Position numbers and translations under genes: made by a program
Shown here: positions 1 through 7,443 of the stretch, one piece after another
Layout of the letters: every line of letters starts with the position of its first letter
How positions within the stretch are numbered: the stretch's first letter is position 1
The notes under the pieces: generated by a model
The model's database searches: none
What the model was told of the DNA's origin: nothing
Seen by the model: only the letters and a program-made list of their open reading frames with translations
Origin: JASBZA01 sp964392065
Lineage (GTDB): Bacteria > Bacillota > Clostridia > Saccharofermentanales > Fastidiosipilaceae
Direction of reading: 5' to 3'
DNA length: 20,241 nt
NCBI GenBank assembly: GCA_964392065.1
Contig: CAYMOG010000024.1
Location: forward strand, 1-20,241

Positions 1-189
1 ACCAAGCATAATAAATAAGAACGCATATAGTCCCATTCCGACATAATTTCCTCTTCCGAAAAACGGGTTTCTAATAAATTCACTTAGGATAATAAAGAAA
101 GGTGCTGATGTGAGTAAAACAATTCCTATTTTCAGTAGAAACACAATTCCTCTCCTAAGAGAATGGGGAGTTATATGCCATCTAGCCAT
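1..189 (-). CDS. Polyprenyl glycosylphosphotransferase (sugar transferase), N-terminal fragment
   Basis: This leftward reading frame starts at an ATG (bases 189-187) and runs off the left edge, so only the first 63 residues are visible. They show a basic, Arg-rich start, a hydrophobic segment (about residues 15-32) and then the residues NPFFGRGNY followed by a second hydrophobic stretch. This is how the membrane N-terminus of exopolysaccharide polyprenyl glycosylphosphotransferases of Gram-positive bacteria commonly looks. Such enzymes load the first sugar phosphate onto undecaprenyl phosphate at the cytoplasmic membrane. The catalytic C-terminal domain lies outside the window, so the family call rests on resemblance of the N-terminus only. 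It is divergent from the capD-type gene at 404, which fits a polysaccharide locus continuing to the left. Confidence 0.55.
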   Translation of the reverse strand, partial: MARWHITPHSLRRGIVFLLKIGIVLLTSAPFFIILSEFIRNPFFGRGNYVGMGLYAFLFIMLG

Positions 190-234
190 TTTTATACCTG
201 CTTCATTCTATATAATTACCATTAGTTTATCATA

Positions 235-254
235 TATTTAATCTGGATTAAATA
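235..254. promoter_or_regulatory. 20-bp dyad in the divergent intergenic region (possible operator)
   Basis: Bases 235-243 (TATTTAATC) are the exact reverse complement of 246-254 (GATTAAATA), separated by two bases. The dyad lies between the divergent sugar-transferase and capD-type genes (gene-free interval 190-403), about 45 bp upstream of the leftward start. A regulator binding here could control both directions. Because the interval is very AT-rich, chance is a real alternative. I could not identify convincing -35/-10 pairs for either gene. Confidence 0.3.
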
Positions 255-403
255 AACACTAGTTTGTAGTTGTATTGCTAAGAGAAGAAGATATGCTCTA
301 TATAACTTCAAGGAAAGCGTGAGTTATTTAATTGTACACTCTACAATTTTATTAAAATGCGTTACTATTGCATTGAAGAGTTTATTATAGAAAGTTGTAA
401 TTT

Positions 404-2242
404 ATGACTTATCGAAATCAGAAGTATCGAATATTAAGCAATTTAATTTTAGATATTCTTTTTATTATTCTTGGGTATGTATTGTCAAGCTTTTTAGTTT
501 CAAGTAATGGTCTGTACTTCCTATCCATGAGTATTCAAGATATTATTCTTCTTAGTCTTTTGATCGTTGTAACACATAGCTTAGTATTTTCACTACTGGG
601 TATTTACAAAATTATTTGGAGATATTACGCAAATCAAGATGTAGTGACTTTATTAATAGGTGTTTCACTCAATGCTATATTCACTAGTGTTTTCTTCATA
701 ATAGTGCGTACTCACGTAATACTGAGAGTTCATTTACTTGCTTGGTTATTAATAGTTATATTCATGTTAGGCTATAGGTTTATTGGAGATAAAGTTTCTA
801 ACGTATCTCAGAATGCACGATTAAAGTTAAAGTCAAATAACAAATATGATGAAACCAGAGTAATGATAATAGGTGCAGGGAATACAGGACAATTATTAAT
901 CGAGGATATTCAGAATAACCCAAGCTTCGGTGTCAAGGTATTGTGTATACTGGATGATGATAAGGATTTGCATAATAAAACGCTACGAAGTATCCCAATT
1001 ATTGGAGATACCCGTTTGATTATTACGAGCGCTGAAGAATATAATATTGATACGATAATTATTGCGGTACCTTCTGCAAGCGAAGAAAGAATTAGAGAAA
1101 TTATTAAGCTTTGTAATCAAACCTCTTGTAAATTAAAAATCATTAACAGTTATCTCGATGTAATCATGAGCGAACTGTCCAATGTAACCTTACGAAATGT
1201 CCTGTTAGAGGATTTATTAAGTCGAGAACCTGTACGCATTAATAGCTTGGAGTTAGGGAGTTATTTAACACATCAGACGATTTTGGTTACTGGGGCTGGT
1301 GGATCTATAGGTAGCGAACTCTGCAGACAAATTGCAAGCTACACACCGAAACAATTAGTTATGCTTGATATCTATGAAAACAACCTATATGAATTAGAAT
1401 TAGAGCTTAGGAAGCAATTCCCACACGTGAATATTGCGGTGCTAATTGCTTCGGTAAGAGACTACAACAAGTTAAATCAACTGTTCGAGAAATTCAGACC
1501 CAATGTCGTATTTCATGCAGCTGCTCATAAACATGTACCTCTTATGGAAACTAGTCCTGATGAGGCCGTAAAGAACAATGTAGAAGGAACTCTATTTACA
1601 GCAAAATTATCACGTGCATTTGGTGTTTCTCATTTTGTACTTGTGTCTAGTGATAAAGCAGTTCACCCTAGTAGTGTAATGGGCGCAACGAAAAGAATTG
1701 GTGAGATGATTATACAGAGTATGGATAAAGCATCTAGAACCCGCTTCGTAGCCGTTAGATTTGGAAACGTTCTAGGTAGTAGTGGATCCGTTGTACCGAT
1801 TTTCAAGAAACAAATAGAAGCAGGCGGGCCTGTCACTGTGACACATCCTGATGTGACGCGCTATTTTATGACCATTCCTGAATCTGTTTCCCTTATCCTA
1901 CAGGCTGGTGCCTATGCGGAACAAGGTGAAATTTATGTCTTAGATATGGGAGAACCCGTCAAAATAGTGGATTTGGCACGTAAGATGATACGCTTATCGG
2001 GTAACGTTCCTAATCAAGATATAGACATTGTCTTCACAGGTTTAAGACCTGGCGAAAAATTATTTGAAGAGATGCTGCTTAATGAAGAAGGACTCAAGAG
2101 AACACCTAATCAGAGAATATATATCGCAAGTCCGATAGCATTCGATAGAGTGAAGTTCCAAGAAGACTTAGATAATCTAATAGAGGCTGCTAAAACACAT
2201 AACGAACAACTTAGAGAGCAAATTTGGCATATACTTGATTAA
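404..2242 (+). CDS. CapD/EpsC-type nucleotide-sugar 4,6-dehydratase, membrane-bound
   Basis: A 612-residue protein with the full architecture of the long CapD/FlaA1/PglF family. Four hydrophobic N-terminal segments (about residues 12-32, 45-68, 80-101, 108-127) anchor it in the membrane. A first Rossmann fold has GAGNTG at 157-162, and the catalytic extended-SDR domain has TGAGGSIG at 296-303. In the active site DKA (417-419) is followed by MGATK (426-430); the Met in place of the usual SDR Tyr is characteristic of this family. The RPGEKLFEE motif lies near the C-terminus. Family members convert UDP-GlcNAc to a 4-keto-6-deoxy sugar (4,6-dehydratase, sometimes 5-epimerase) for capsule, EPS or glycoprotein glycans. 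The exact product cannot be read from sequence. The ATG has only a weak ribosome binding site. The stop lies 20 bp before the glf start, so the two are likely cotranscribed. The first ~850 bp of the gene look more AT-rich than the rest. Confidence 0.9.
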   Translation: MTYRNQKYRILSNLILDILFIILGYVLSSFLVSSNGLYFLSMSIQDIILLSLLIVVTHSLVFSLLGIYKIIWRYYANQDVVTLLIGVSLNAIFTSVFFIIVRTHVILRVHLLAWLLIVIFMLGYRFIGDKVSNVSQNARLKLKSNNKYDETRVMIIGAGNTGQLLIEDIQNNPSFGVKVLCILDDDKDLHNKTLRSIPIIGDTRLIITSAEEYNIDTIIIAVPSASEERIREIIKLCNQTSCKLKIINSYLDVIMSELSNVTLRNVLLEDLLSREPVRINSLELGSYLTHQTILVTGAGGSIGSELCRQIASYTPKQLVMLDIYENNLYELELELRKQFPHVNIAVLIASVRDYNKLNQLFEKFRPNVVFHAAAHKHVPLMETSPDEAVKNNVEGTLFTAKLSRAFGVSHFVLVSSDKAVHPSSVMGATKRIGEMIIQSMDKASRTRFVAVRFGNVLGSSGSVVPIFKKQIEAGGPVTVTHPDVTRYFMTIPESVSLILQAGAYAEQGEIYVLDMGEPVKIVDLARKMIRLSGNVPNQDIDIVFTGLRPGEKLFEEMLLNEEGLKRTPNQRIYIASPIAFDRVKFQEDLDNLIEAAKTHNEQLREQIWHILD

Positions 2243-2262
2243 GATTATTGGAGGAGAGAAGT

Positions 2263-3357
2263 ATGGTCGATTACCTTATTGTCGGAGCCGGAATATTCGG
2301 TGCAGTCATGGCACAAGAATTAACACGTAAGGGCAAATCTGTTCTCGTTTTGGAAAAGGAAAATCGCGTAGCAGGTCATATCTATACAGAGAGACGTGAA
2401 GGCATTGATGTTCATGTATTTGGGGCACATATCTTCCATACACCTGAGAAAGAAATTTGGGAGTATGTGAATCGCTTCGCTGATTTTAACCACTATGTAA
2501 ATTCACCCATTGCCAACTATAAAGGTGAACTCTATAACTTGCCTTTTAATATGCATACCTTTCATCAGATGTGGGGGGTACAAACTCCAGAGAAAGCGAA
2601 GCAGATTATTGAGGAGCAAAGACGAGAAATTACGGGTGAACCTAAGAATCTCGAAGAACAAGCTATATCCTTGGTAGGTAGAGACATCTATGAGAAACTA
2701 ATAAAAGGCTATACGGAGAAGCAGTGGGGAAGAGCTTGTGATGCGCTACCTGCATTCATTATTAAACGACTTCCTGTACGTTTTCGTTATGACAATAATT
2801 ATTTCAATGATCCATTTCAAGGTATACCTAAAGAAGGTTACACCGCTATGATTGAGAATATGTTGGATGGAGTCCAAGTCGTCCTTGAGACGGATTATTT
2901 GAAGGATAAGAAACGGTTTGATGCTTGCGCCAAGAAGGTTATTTACTCGGGGCCTATAGATGCTTACTTCGATTATTGTCTAGGACCATTGGAATACAGG
3001 ACGCTTCGTTTCGAGTCTGAGGTGCTTGATATGGAAAATTATCAAGGAGTAGCAGTTATGAATTATACGGACCGTGAGACGCCTTATACGAGGGTTTTAG
3101 AGCACAAGCATTTTAATTTCGGTACGCAAGAAAAGACGATAATCACTAGAGAATATCCTGCCGAGTGGAAACTAGGAGATGATCCTTATTATCCTATTAA
3201 TAATGAGAAAAATCAGAATTTATATCTTCGATATAAAGAGATGGCGAAGGGTGAGAAGCATGTAATCTTCGGTGGGAGACTCGCGGAATATAAATACTAT
3301 GATATGTGGCAAGTGGTGCAGAAGGCGCTACTTTATGCCAATTTATTGGAGGGTTAA
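2263..3357 (+). CDS. glf: UDP-galactopyranose mutase
   Basis: A 364-residue flavoenzyme that interconverts UDP-galactopyranose and UDP-galactofuranose, supplying galactofuranose for surface polysaccharides. The N-terminus has the FAD-binding GAGIFGA (residues 8-14) and a following acidic/basic strand. FGAHIFHT, YTEKQWG and the RFRYDNNYFNDPFQG segment are hallmarks of bacterial Glf substrate and flavin pockets. GRLAEYKYYDM near the end closes the FAD site. Length matches the family. I chose the ATG at 2263 because GGAGGAG (2250-2256) is correctly placed before it; a TTG five codons upstream overlaps that site. It follows the dehydratase closely and ends one base before the SGNH gene, so translation is probably coupled. 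Confidence 0.95.
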   Translation: MVDYLIVGAGIFGAVMAQELTRKGKSVLVLEKENRVAGHIYTERREGIDVHVFGAHIFHTPEKEIWEYVNRFADFNHYVNSPIANYKGELYNLPFNMHTFHQMWGVQTPEKAKQIIEEQRREITGEPKNLEEQAISLVGRDIYEKLIKGYTEKQWGRACDALPAFIIKRLPVRFRYDNNYFNDPFQGIPKEGYTAMIENMLDGVQVVLETDYLKDKKRFDACAKKVIYSGPIDAYFDYCLGPLEYRTLRFESEVLDMENYQGVAVMNYTDRETPYTRVLEHKHFNFGTQEKTIITREYPAEWKLGDDPYYPINNEKNQNLYLRYKEMAKGEKHVIFGGRLAEYKYYDMWQVVQKALLYANLLEG

Positions 3358-3358
3358 G

Positions 3359-3973
3359 ATGTGTCGTAAAATTCATGCAATCGGTGACTCTATTACGTTT
3401 CTAGATGGCGTAGAGGTACCTGGAGTAGGGGAAATTGTAGGCTACCAAGATGTCTTACGTTCTGCTGGGTTCAGTGTTAAGACTTCTGCTTATAGTGGCG
3501 CGACTCTCAGGAGATTTCGGGAAGATTGTCATTTCGCAAGGCATGTCTCGTTATATGATTTGTTGTTTGTTGAGAAGGCTGTGAATATTTCACAAGATGA
3601 AGAAGTTATTTTATTTGCAGGAACGAATGATATCTTACAAGGACTCTGTTTAGGATCTATGAATTCAAATAATCTTCAAGAAACTTATCCTGCGTTGGTG
3701 AAGATTCTTCAGTATTTGAAATCTCAAGCACACAGGGTCCACGTGTTTTCTCCGATATATTCTGCCCGCAAGAGTCATACGGAAGAGAATATGGCTACAC
3801 TCATTCAGGCAATGGATACGATATGCCGTAGTGAAGACGTTTCATTTTATAACATGTATCAGGCAGGCTTTATTCATGAAGGTAATCATGAGCAGTTCTT
3901 ATATGATGGGCTACACCCCAATAATTATGGGATGCGGCGTATTGGTGAATATATGCTTGATAAGCTGAAATAA
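3359..3973 (+). CDS. SGNH/GDSL-type hydrolase or esterase
   Basis: A 204-residue single-domain SGNH protein. The blocks are all visible: GDSIT with the nucleophile Ser11, block II Gly47 (GATL), block III GTND with Asn90, and block V with the Asp183/His186 pair (DGLHPNNYG). There is no signal peptide or membrane segment, so it is predicted to be cytoplasmic. Such enzymes remove or transfer O-acyl groups. Its start ATG at 3359 is one base after the glf stop and is served by GGAGGG (3348-3353) inside the end of glf, which indicates tight translational coupling. The context suggests a role on an acyl group of a galactofuranose polymer or its precursor, but this is inference. An upstream in-frame start at 3272 would overlap glf by 86 bp and is rejected. 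Confidence 0.85.
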   Translation: MCRKIHAIGDSITFLDGVEVPGVGEIVGYQDVLRSAGFSVKTSAYSGATLRRFREDCHFARHVSLYDLLFVEKAVNISQDEEVILFAGTNDILQGLCLGSMNSNNLQETYPALVKILQYLKSQAHRVHVFSPIYSARKSHTEENMATLIQAMDTICRSEDVSFYNMYQAGFIHEGNHEQFLYDGLHPNNYGMRRIGEYMLDKLK

Positions 3974-4005
3974 GAAGAAGCTCGGGCCGAAACCCGAGCT
4001 TCTTC
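3974..4005. terminator. Bidirectional hairpin between convergent SGNH and thioredoxin genes
   Basis: A perfect 13-bp stem (3974-3986 with 3993-4005; GAAGAAGCTCGGG and its complement) closes a 6-base loop directly after the SGNH stop codon. No long T run follows on either side, but the GC-rich, extended stem and its place between convergent genes make it a likely shared terminator. Confidence 0.75.
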
Positions 4006-4025
4006 ACACTCTAAGTATTTAAATC

Positions 4026-4343
4026 TTACTTATTGTCGTTTAATACTTGTTGTAGTTGTTGGGGCTGATGTACGCCGGCTTGCTTGTAGACAAGTTCACC
4101 ATTCTTGAAGATGGCGAGGGTTGGAACTGCCATAACACCGTACTTAGCACTGAGGTCTGGGCTCTGATCAACGTCTACCTTGACAAACTCATAGGCTTCG
4201 CCTTCGGCTGATTTTTCTACGCTTTCTAAAATGGGCATCATAGCCTTGCATGGGCCGCACCAGGTGGCATAGAAGTCTACTAGGACTGGCTTGTCGTTAT
4301 CATTAACAATTGCATCAAATTCATCTTGTTTAATTTCTCTCAT
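4026..4343 (-). CDS. trxA: Thioredoxin
   Basis: A 105-residue classical thioredoxin, the small cytoplasmic dithiol carrier reduced by thioredoxin reductase. The redox motif WCGPC is at residues 28-32, the cis-proline loop is VPTLAIF at about 74-80, and the length and the DFYATWCGPCK context are canonical. The start at 4343 is chosen because TAAGGAG (4351-4357 on this strand) sits seven bases before it. A longer reading frame to 4427 would run through the promoter. It stands alone: divergent from the response regulator gene and convergent with the SGNH gene. Its promoter is one of the clearest in the window. Confidence 0.96.
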   Translation of the reverse strand: MREIKQDEFDAIVNDNDKPVLVDFYATWCGPCKAMMPILESVEKSAEGEAYEFVKVDVDQSPDLSAKYGVMAVPTLAIFKNGELVYKQAGVHQPQQLQQVLNDNK

Positions 4344-4384
4344 AATGTTTCTCCTTAAATTTTGTTGGCACTTGAACTTACTAA

Positions 4385-4412
4385 AGTATACCAAGAAATT
4401 TCTTTGTATCAA
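4385..4412 (-). promoter_or_regulatory. trxA promoter with palindromic spacer
   Basis: On the minus strand TTGATA (4412-4407) and TATACT (4390-4385) form a near-consensus sigma-70/SigA promoter with a 16-bp spacer, about 40 bp upstream of the trxA start. The spacer contains a perfect 12-bp palindrome AAGAAATTTCTT (4393-4404), extending to 16 bp with one mismatch. Its position makes it a plausible repressor site. Confidence 0.6.
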
Positions 4413-4493
4413 GAACAAAAGTGACAAGCACCCATAGCTTTTCAGAATGATGTAAAATATTAAGTAGAAGATTCTAGGAAATGGAGCCGTTTT

Positions 4494-5174
4494 ATGAGAA
4501 TTCTACTTGCAGATGATGAACGTGATATGACCGAAGCCCTCGCTGCAATGCTCGCCCATGCTCAATACTTAACGGATACAGTCCATAATGGAGAGGATGT
4601 GCTCTATTATGCGCTAGAAGGTGAATATGACCTGATCATCTTAGATGTGATGATGCCCGATCTAGATGGTTTCCAAGTGTTGGAGCGTCTTAGGAGTAAA
4701 AATAATGATACACCAGTACTGATGCTTACTGCGAAATCGGCAGTAGAGGATAGAGTACATGGCCTCCGCCACGGTGCCGATGACTATTTAACGAAACCTT
4801 TTGCCATGGAAGAGTTCTTAGCTAGAGTTGAAGTGTTACTGAGAAGGCCTAGGCGAGGGGAGGATAAACACACCCATAATGATTTAGTATTTGAACGTTT
4901 TCAATCGAGAATCGCTTATGGCGATGTTTCGGTACAACTTAGCAATAAGGAATTTCAACTCCTAGAACTACTATATGTGCATTCGGGACGTGTCTATAGT
5001 GCCGAACAATTGCTGACTTCCGTATGGGGATATGATGCTGATGTTGACCAGTCCGTTCTGTGGACGAACATTTCGTCACTTCGCAGAAAATTAGAGGACA
5101 ATAATATTCCATATCGTATTCAAAATAGAAGAGGAGTAGGCTACAGCCTAGAGAGAAGAACGGATGTTTCATAA
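4494..5174 (+). CDS. OmpR/PhoB-family response regulator
   Basis: A 226-residue two-domain regulator. The receiver domain (1-118) has the acidic pair D7/D8, the phosphoacceptor D51 (ILDVMMPDLDG), T79 and the invariant K101 (LTKPF). The C-terminal winged-helix domain (about 128-222) ends with the GVGYSL motif typical of OmpR-type DNA binders. A GGAG (4483-4486) precedes the start; TGTAAAAT at 4451-4458 may be its -10, without a clear -35. The gene overlaps the kinase gene by 11 bases, so the two form a coupled two-component system. The target is unknown; the kinase end abuts an M15 peptidase gene, which could be a target only by position. Confidence 0.93.
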   Translation: MRILLADDERDMTEALAAMLAHAQYLTDTVHNGEDVLYYALEGEYDLIILDVMMPDLDGFQVLERLRSKNNDTPVLMLTAKSAVEDRVHGLRHGADDYLTKPFAMEEFLARVEVLLRRPRRGEDKHTHNDLVFERFQSRIAYGDVSVQLSNKEFQLLELLYVHSGRVYSAEQLLTSVWGYDADVDQSVLWTNISSLRRKLEDNNIPYRIQNRRGVGYSLERRTDVS

Positions 5175-6375
5175 ATTAAGAAGACGGTTTATTCTAATTG
5201 CCATGCTAGTGGTAATGGGCTTACAGCTTGTGGGTCTATTGGTGATAAATGGCATACACATTGGCCAAAGCTACCGCTACGTAAATAGCATGAGCTCCTG
5301 GCTCATTGCTTATGAAGGTGTCATTCCTAGGCCTAGTTTATGGAGAGAATTCTGGGGAGAAGAGGTGGCCTATACTACCCGTTATTTCGCAGTTAGAACC
5401 GATAGAAATAACCAGGTGCTTCTCATGAACACCAATAATATTGCTTCAGTTACGGCACAAGAGGCAAGGGAAATGGCAATACATGATCTAGACGAGGATC
5501 GAAATCTAGGCATCAATAAACAATTTTATTATCAAGTGAGTATTGACGAAGCCAGTGGCGTAAAACTCATCTTATATCTCGATGCTTCGACACAAATTCT
5601 GTCCATACGTAATCTCCTTTTCTTATCTCTAATGGTGTTTCTAGTATTTACCCTAGTCAGTTTCCTTCTAATAACGATCTTGTCTGCACGGGTTGTTCGG
5701 CCATTTATAGAGAACGATGAGAAACAAAAACAGTTTATTAATGATGCAGGCCATGAGCTCAAAACACCTGTCAGTATTATCCAAGCAAATCTTGATGTCA
5801 TGAAACTAGAAGGTCAGAGCAGTTCATGGATTGATAGTATCGGAAAGCAAAATAATAGAATGAAGCACTTAATTGAGAATCTCTTGCGCATGAACCGTTA
5901 TGAAGAGACCCTGGTTATAGAGCATAAGACCATGGATCTATCTGCTCTGATTAGTGAAGTACTCCATGAGTATCAGCCTGCCTTCCTAGCTTCTGATATT
6001 TCACTTGTGGTTCGGATGGAAGAAGGGATCATACTAGATGCAGATCGTAGGATGCTAGAAGATTATCTTCATATCCTTCTAGATAACGCGCTGAAATACA
6101 GTGATGAACATAAGAACTTAGTTATTGAAGTTCTACCACTTAGTGATGTAATCGAAGTAAAGGTAAGAAATTCTGCCGAACCTCTGACGCATAATGAGCT
6201 TAAGCAATTGTTTGACCGCTTCTATCGCGTCGATAGGTCTAGGGTTCGCGAAGGCTTAACGGGTAATGGTATGGGACTTGCCATTGCTAAGCGCATTATA
6301 GAAGTACATAAAGGACAGATTGATGCAGACTATTTCAATGGTATGTTGCAAATTACCGCACGATTCCCACGTTAG
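5164..6375 (+). CDS. Membrane sensor histidine kinase (HAMP-less)
   Basis: A 403-residue sensor. Transmembrane segments at about 10-31 and 150-172 flank an extracellular sensor region of roughly 115 residues with no domain I recognise. The phosphorylated His197 lies in FINDAGHELKTP, the N box has N308 (LLDNALKYS), the F box is FDRFYRVDRSR, and the last G box is GNGMGLA (367-373). Only about 20 residues separate TM2 from the H box, too few for a HAMP domain. The usual DxG of the ATP site is replaced by NSAEP (336-340), seen in a subfamily of Gram-positive kinases. It presumably phosphorylates the response regulator whose gene it overlaps by 11 bases. Its stop overlaps the stop of the convergent M15 peptidase gene. 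Confidence 0.92.
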   Translation: MFHKLRRRFILIAMLVVMGLQLVGLLVINGIHIGQSYRYVNSMSSWLIAYEGVIPRPSLWREFWGEEVAYTTRYFAVRTDRNNQVLLMNTNNIASVTAQEAREMAIHDLDEDRNLGINKQFYYQVSIDEASGVKLILYLDASTQILSIRNLLFLSLMVFLVFTLVSFLLITILSARVVRPFIENDEKQKQFINDAGHELKTPVSIIQANLDVMKLEGQSSSWIDSIGKQNNRMKHLIENLLRMNRYEETLVIEHKTMDLSALISEVLHEYQPAFLASDISLVVRMEEGIILDADRRMLEDYLHILLDNALKYSDEHKNLVIEVLPLSDVIEVKVRNSAEPLTHNELKQLFDRFYRVDRSRVREGLTGNGMGLAIAKRIIEVHKGQIDADYFNGMLQITARFPR

Positions 6376-7307
6376 TTCGTTCCTAGATATTCTTCTAACG
6401 TGAGATAGGAATTTGGCCCGAAATTGGCGGCATGTTCTATGCCGATATAGCGATAGTGCCAGGGCTCGAACGTATAGCCTGTGATGGGTTCTTTGCCTTG
6501 AGGATATCTGAGAATAAATCCATATTTATAGGCGTTCGCCCAGAGCCATTGGCCAGCTGCTGTATTGGCAAAATCCTGGACAAGTGGACCTCCTGATGTA
6601 ACGTCTATCGCTAAACCCGTTTGATGTTCACTCTGGCCAGGTCGAGCACTGGTTCGGTTGGCTTCTCGCTCGCCTAGACGAGCAGCTTTCGTATTAAATA
6701 AATACACTTGTAAATCGAAAGGTCTATAAGAGCTGATGTGTACGAGATTTACACCCTCAGACTTGGCATCGGCTTGCATTTTCTTGAAGTTTGACCAGGC
6801 AGGTTCTACCAGGCCTGCATTCTGGTAAGAGTCGGGAAGAGGTCTGTAGTTTCTACTTACCCAGTGATTCTTATTAACCACAATAACGCCATTTACTGTA
6901 TAAGGAGTATCTAATTGCGCACCTGAACGGCCGTCTGGAGAAACAATTACTTGAGTAGTTGTCGTAGTTGCTAACGTAGCTCTTGTGGTGGTTGTCGTAG
7001 TTGTTGGCCTGGTTGTAGTTGTGGCACGCGTAGTCGTAGTTGTTGGTGGAACTGTTCTGGCGGTACTTGTTGTTGTGGTTTCTTCTATACGTGTTTCAGA
7101 AGTTGTAGGGGCTTCGGTGGTAGTTGTAGTGCTTGGAGGGCGTGCACTTGTTGTTTGTACCGTTTCTACTTCTGTTAGGGTCGTAGTGGTTTCCATAGGA
7201 ATTACCCTCTCTCCATTATCTAAGAAGAGATTGGGGAGAAGAAGCGCTACTCCTAGGACAAGTAGGAGGACGAGGGCTTTGGCCAAAGTATGAGTAAATT
7301 TTCGCAT
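6372..7307 (-). CDS. Membrane-anchored M15 D-alanyl-D-alanine carboxypeptidase with Thr-rich stalk
   Basis: A 311-residue VanY-like protein predicted to act outside the membrane on peptidoglycan stem peptides. Residues 9-28 form a signal anchor. Residues 40-119 are a low-complexity stalk dominated by threonine, with scattered Pro, Glu and Arg. The M15B domain (about 135-305) shows SSYRP (Arg195), the zinc ligands His228 and Asp235 in SEHQTGLAID, and EPWHYR with catalytic Glu281 and the third ligand His284. All key residues are present, so it should be active. D,D-carboxypeptidase is the family activity; a strict L,D or dipeptidase variant cannot be excluded. It converges on the sensor kinase gene with four bases of overlap. 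The upstream AGGT ribosome binding site is weak. Confidence 0.9.
   Translation of the reverse strand: MRKFTHTLAKALVLLLVLGVALLLPNLFLDNGERVIPMETTTTLTEVETVQTTSARPPSTTTTTEAPTTSETRIEETTTTSTARTVPPTTTTTRATTTTRPTTTTTTTRATLATTTTTQVIVSPDGRSGAQLDTPYTVNGVIVVNKNHWVSRNYRPLPDSYQNAGLVEPAWSNFKKMQADAKSEGVNLVHISSYRPFDLQVYLFNTKAARLGEREANRTSARPGQSEHQTGLAIDVTSGGPLVQDFANTAAGQWLWANAYKYGFILRYPQGKEPITGYTFEPWHYRYIGIEHAANFGPNSYLTLEEYLGTN
6950..7190 (-). repeat. Low-complexity threonine-codon tract
   Basis: The part of the peptidase gene coding for the stalk is a run of near-repeats of ACA/ACT/ACG codons (plus-strand look: GTTGTCGTAGTTGTTGGT-like units). Such tracts change length by slippage. The plus strand of this tract reads as an artificial poly-valine frame, which is not a gene. 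Confidence 0.8.
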
Positions 7308-7403
7308 TATTATTACCTATAATAGTTTAGTTTGTGATTATGTACACATTTTCGCAGATACGTGACGTTATTACAATAGTGACGAGCTAAATTTTCTAGG
7401 CTC

Positions 7404-7412
7404 TGTTATAAT
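7404..7412 (+). promoter_or_regulatory. Extended -10 promoter of the phosphofructokinase gene
   Basis: TGTTATAAT (7404-7412) is a perfect extended -10 element. It would start a transcript about 25 bases before the ATG at 7444, leaving room for the AGGAGG site. No good -35 is visible, as expected for extended -10 promoters. Confidence 0.55.
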
Positions 7413-7443
7413 CATGGGTGCAATTTGTTTTTAGGAGGTACTA

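Noticed and set aside
4344..4427. N-terminal extension of thioredoxin
   Set aside because: It would be translated through the promoter and ribosome binding site, and thioredoxins begin at the shorter start.
6985..7293. Rightward 102-codon frame rich in valine
   Set aside because: It is the complement of threonine codons in the peptidase stalk; it has no ribosome binding site or family pattern.
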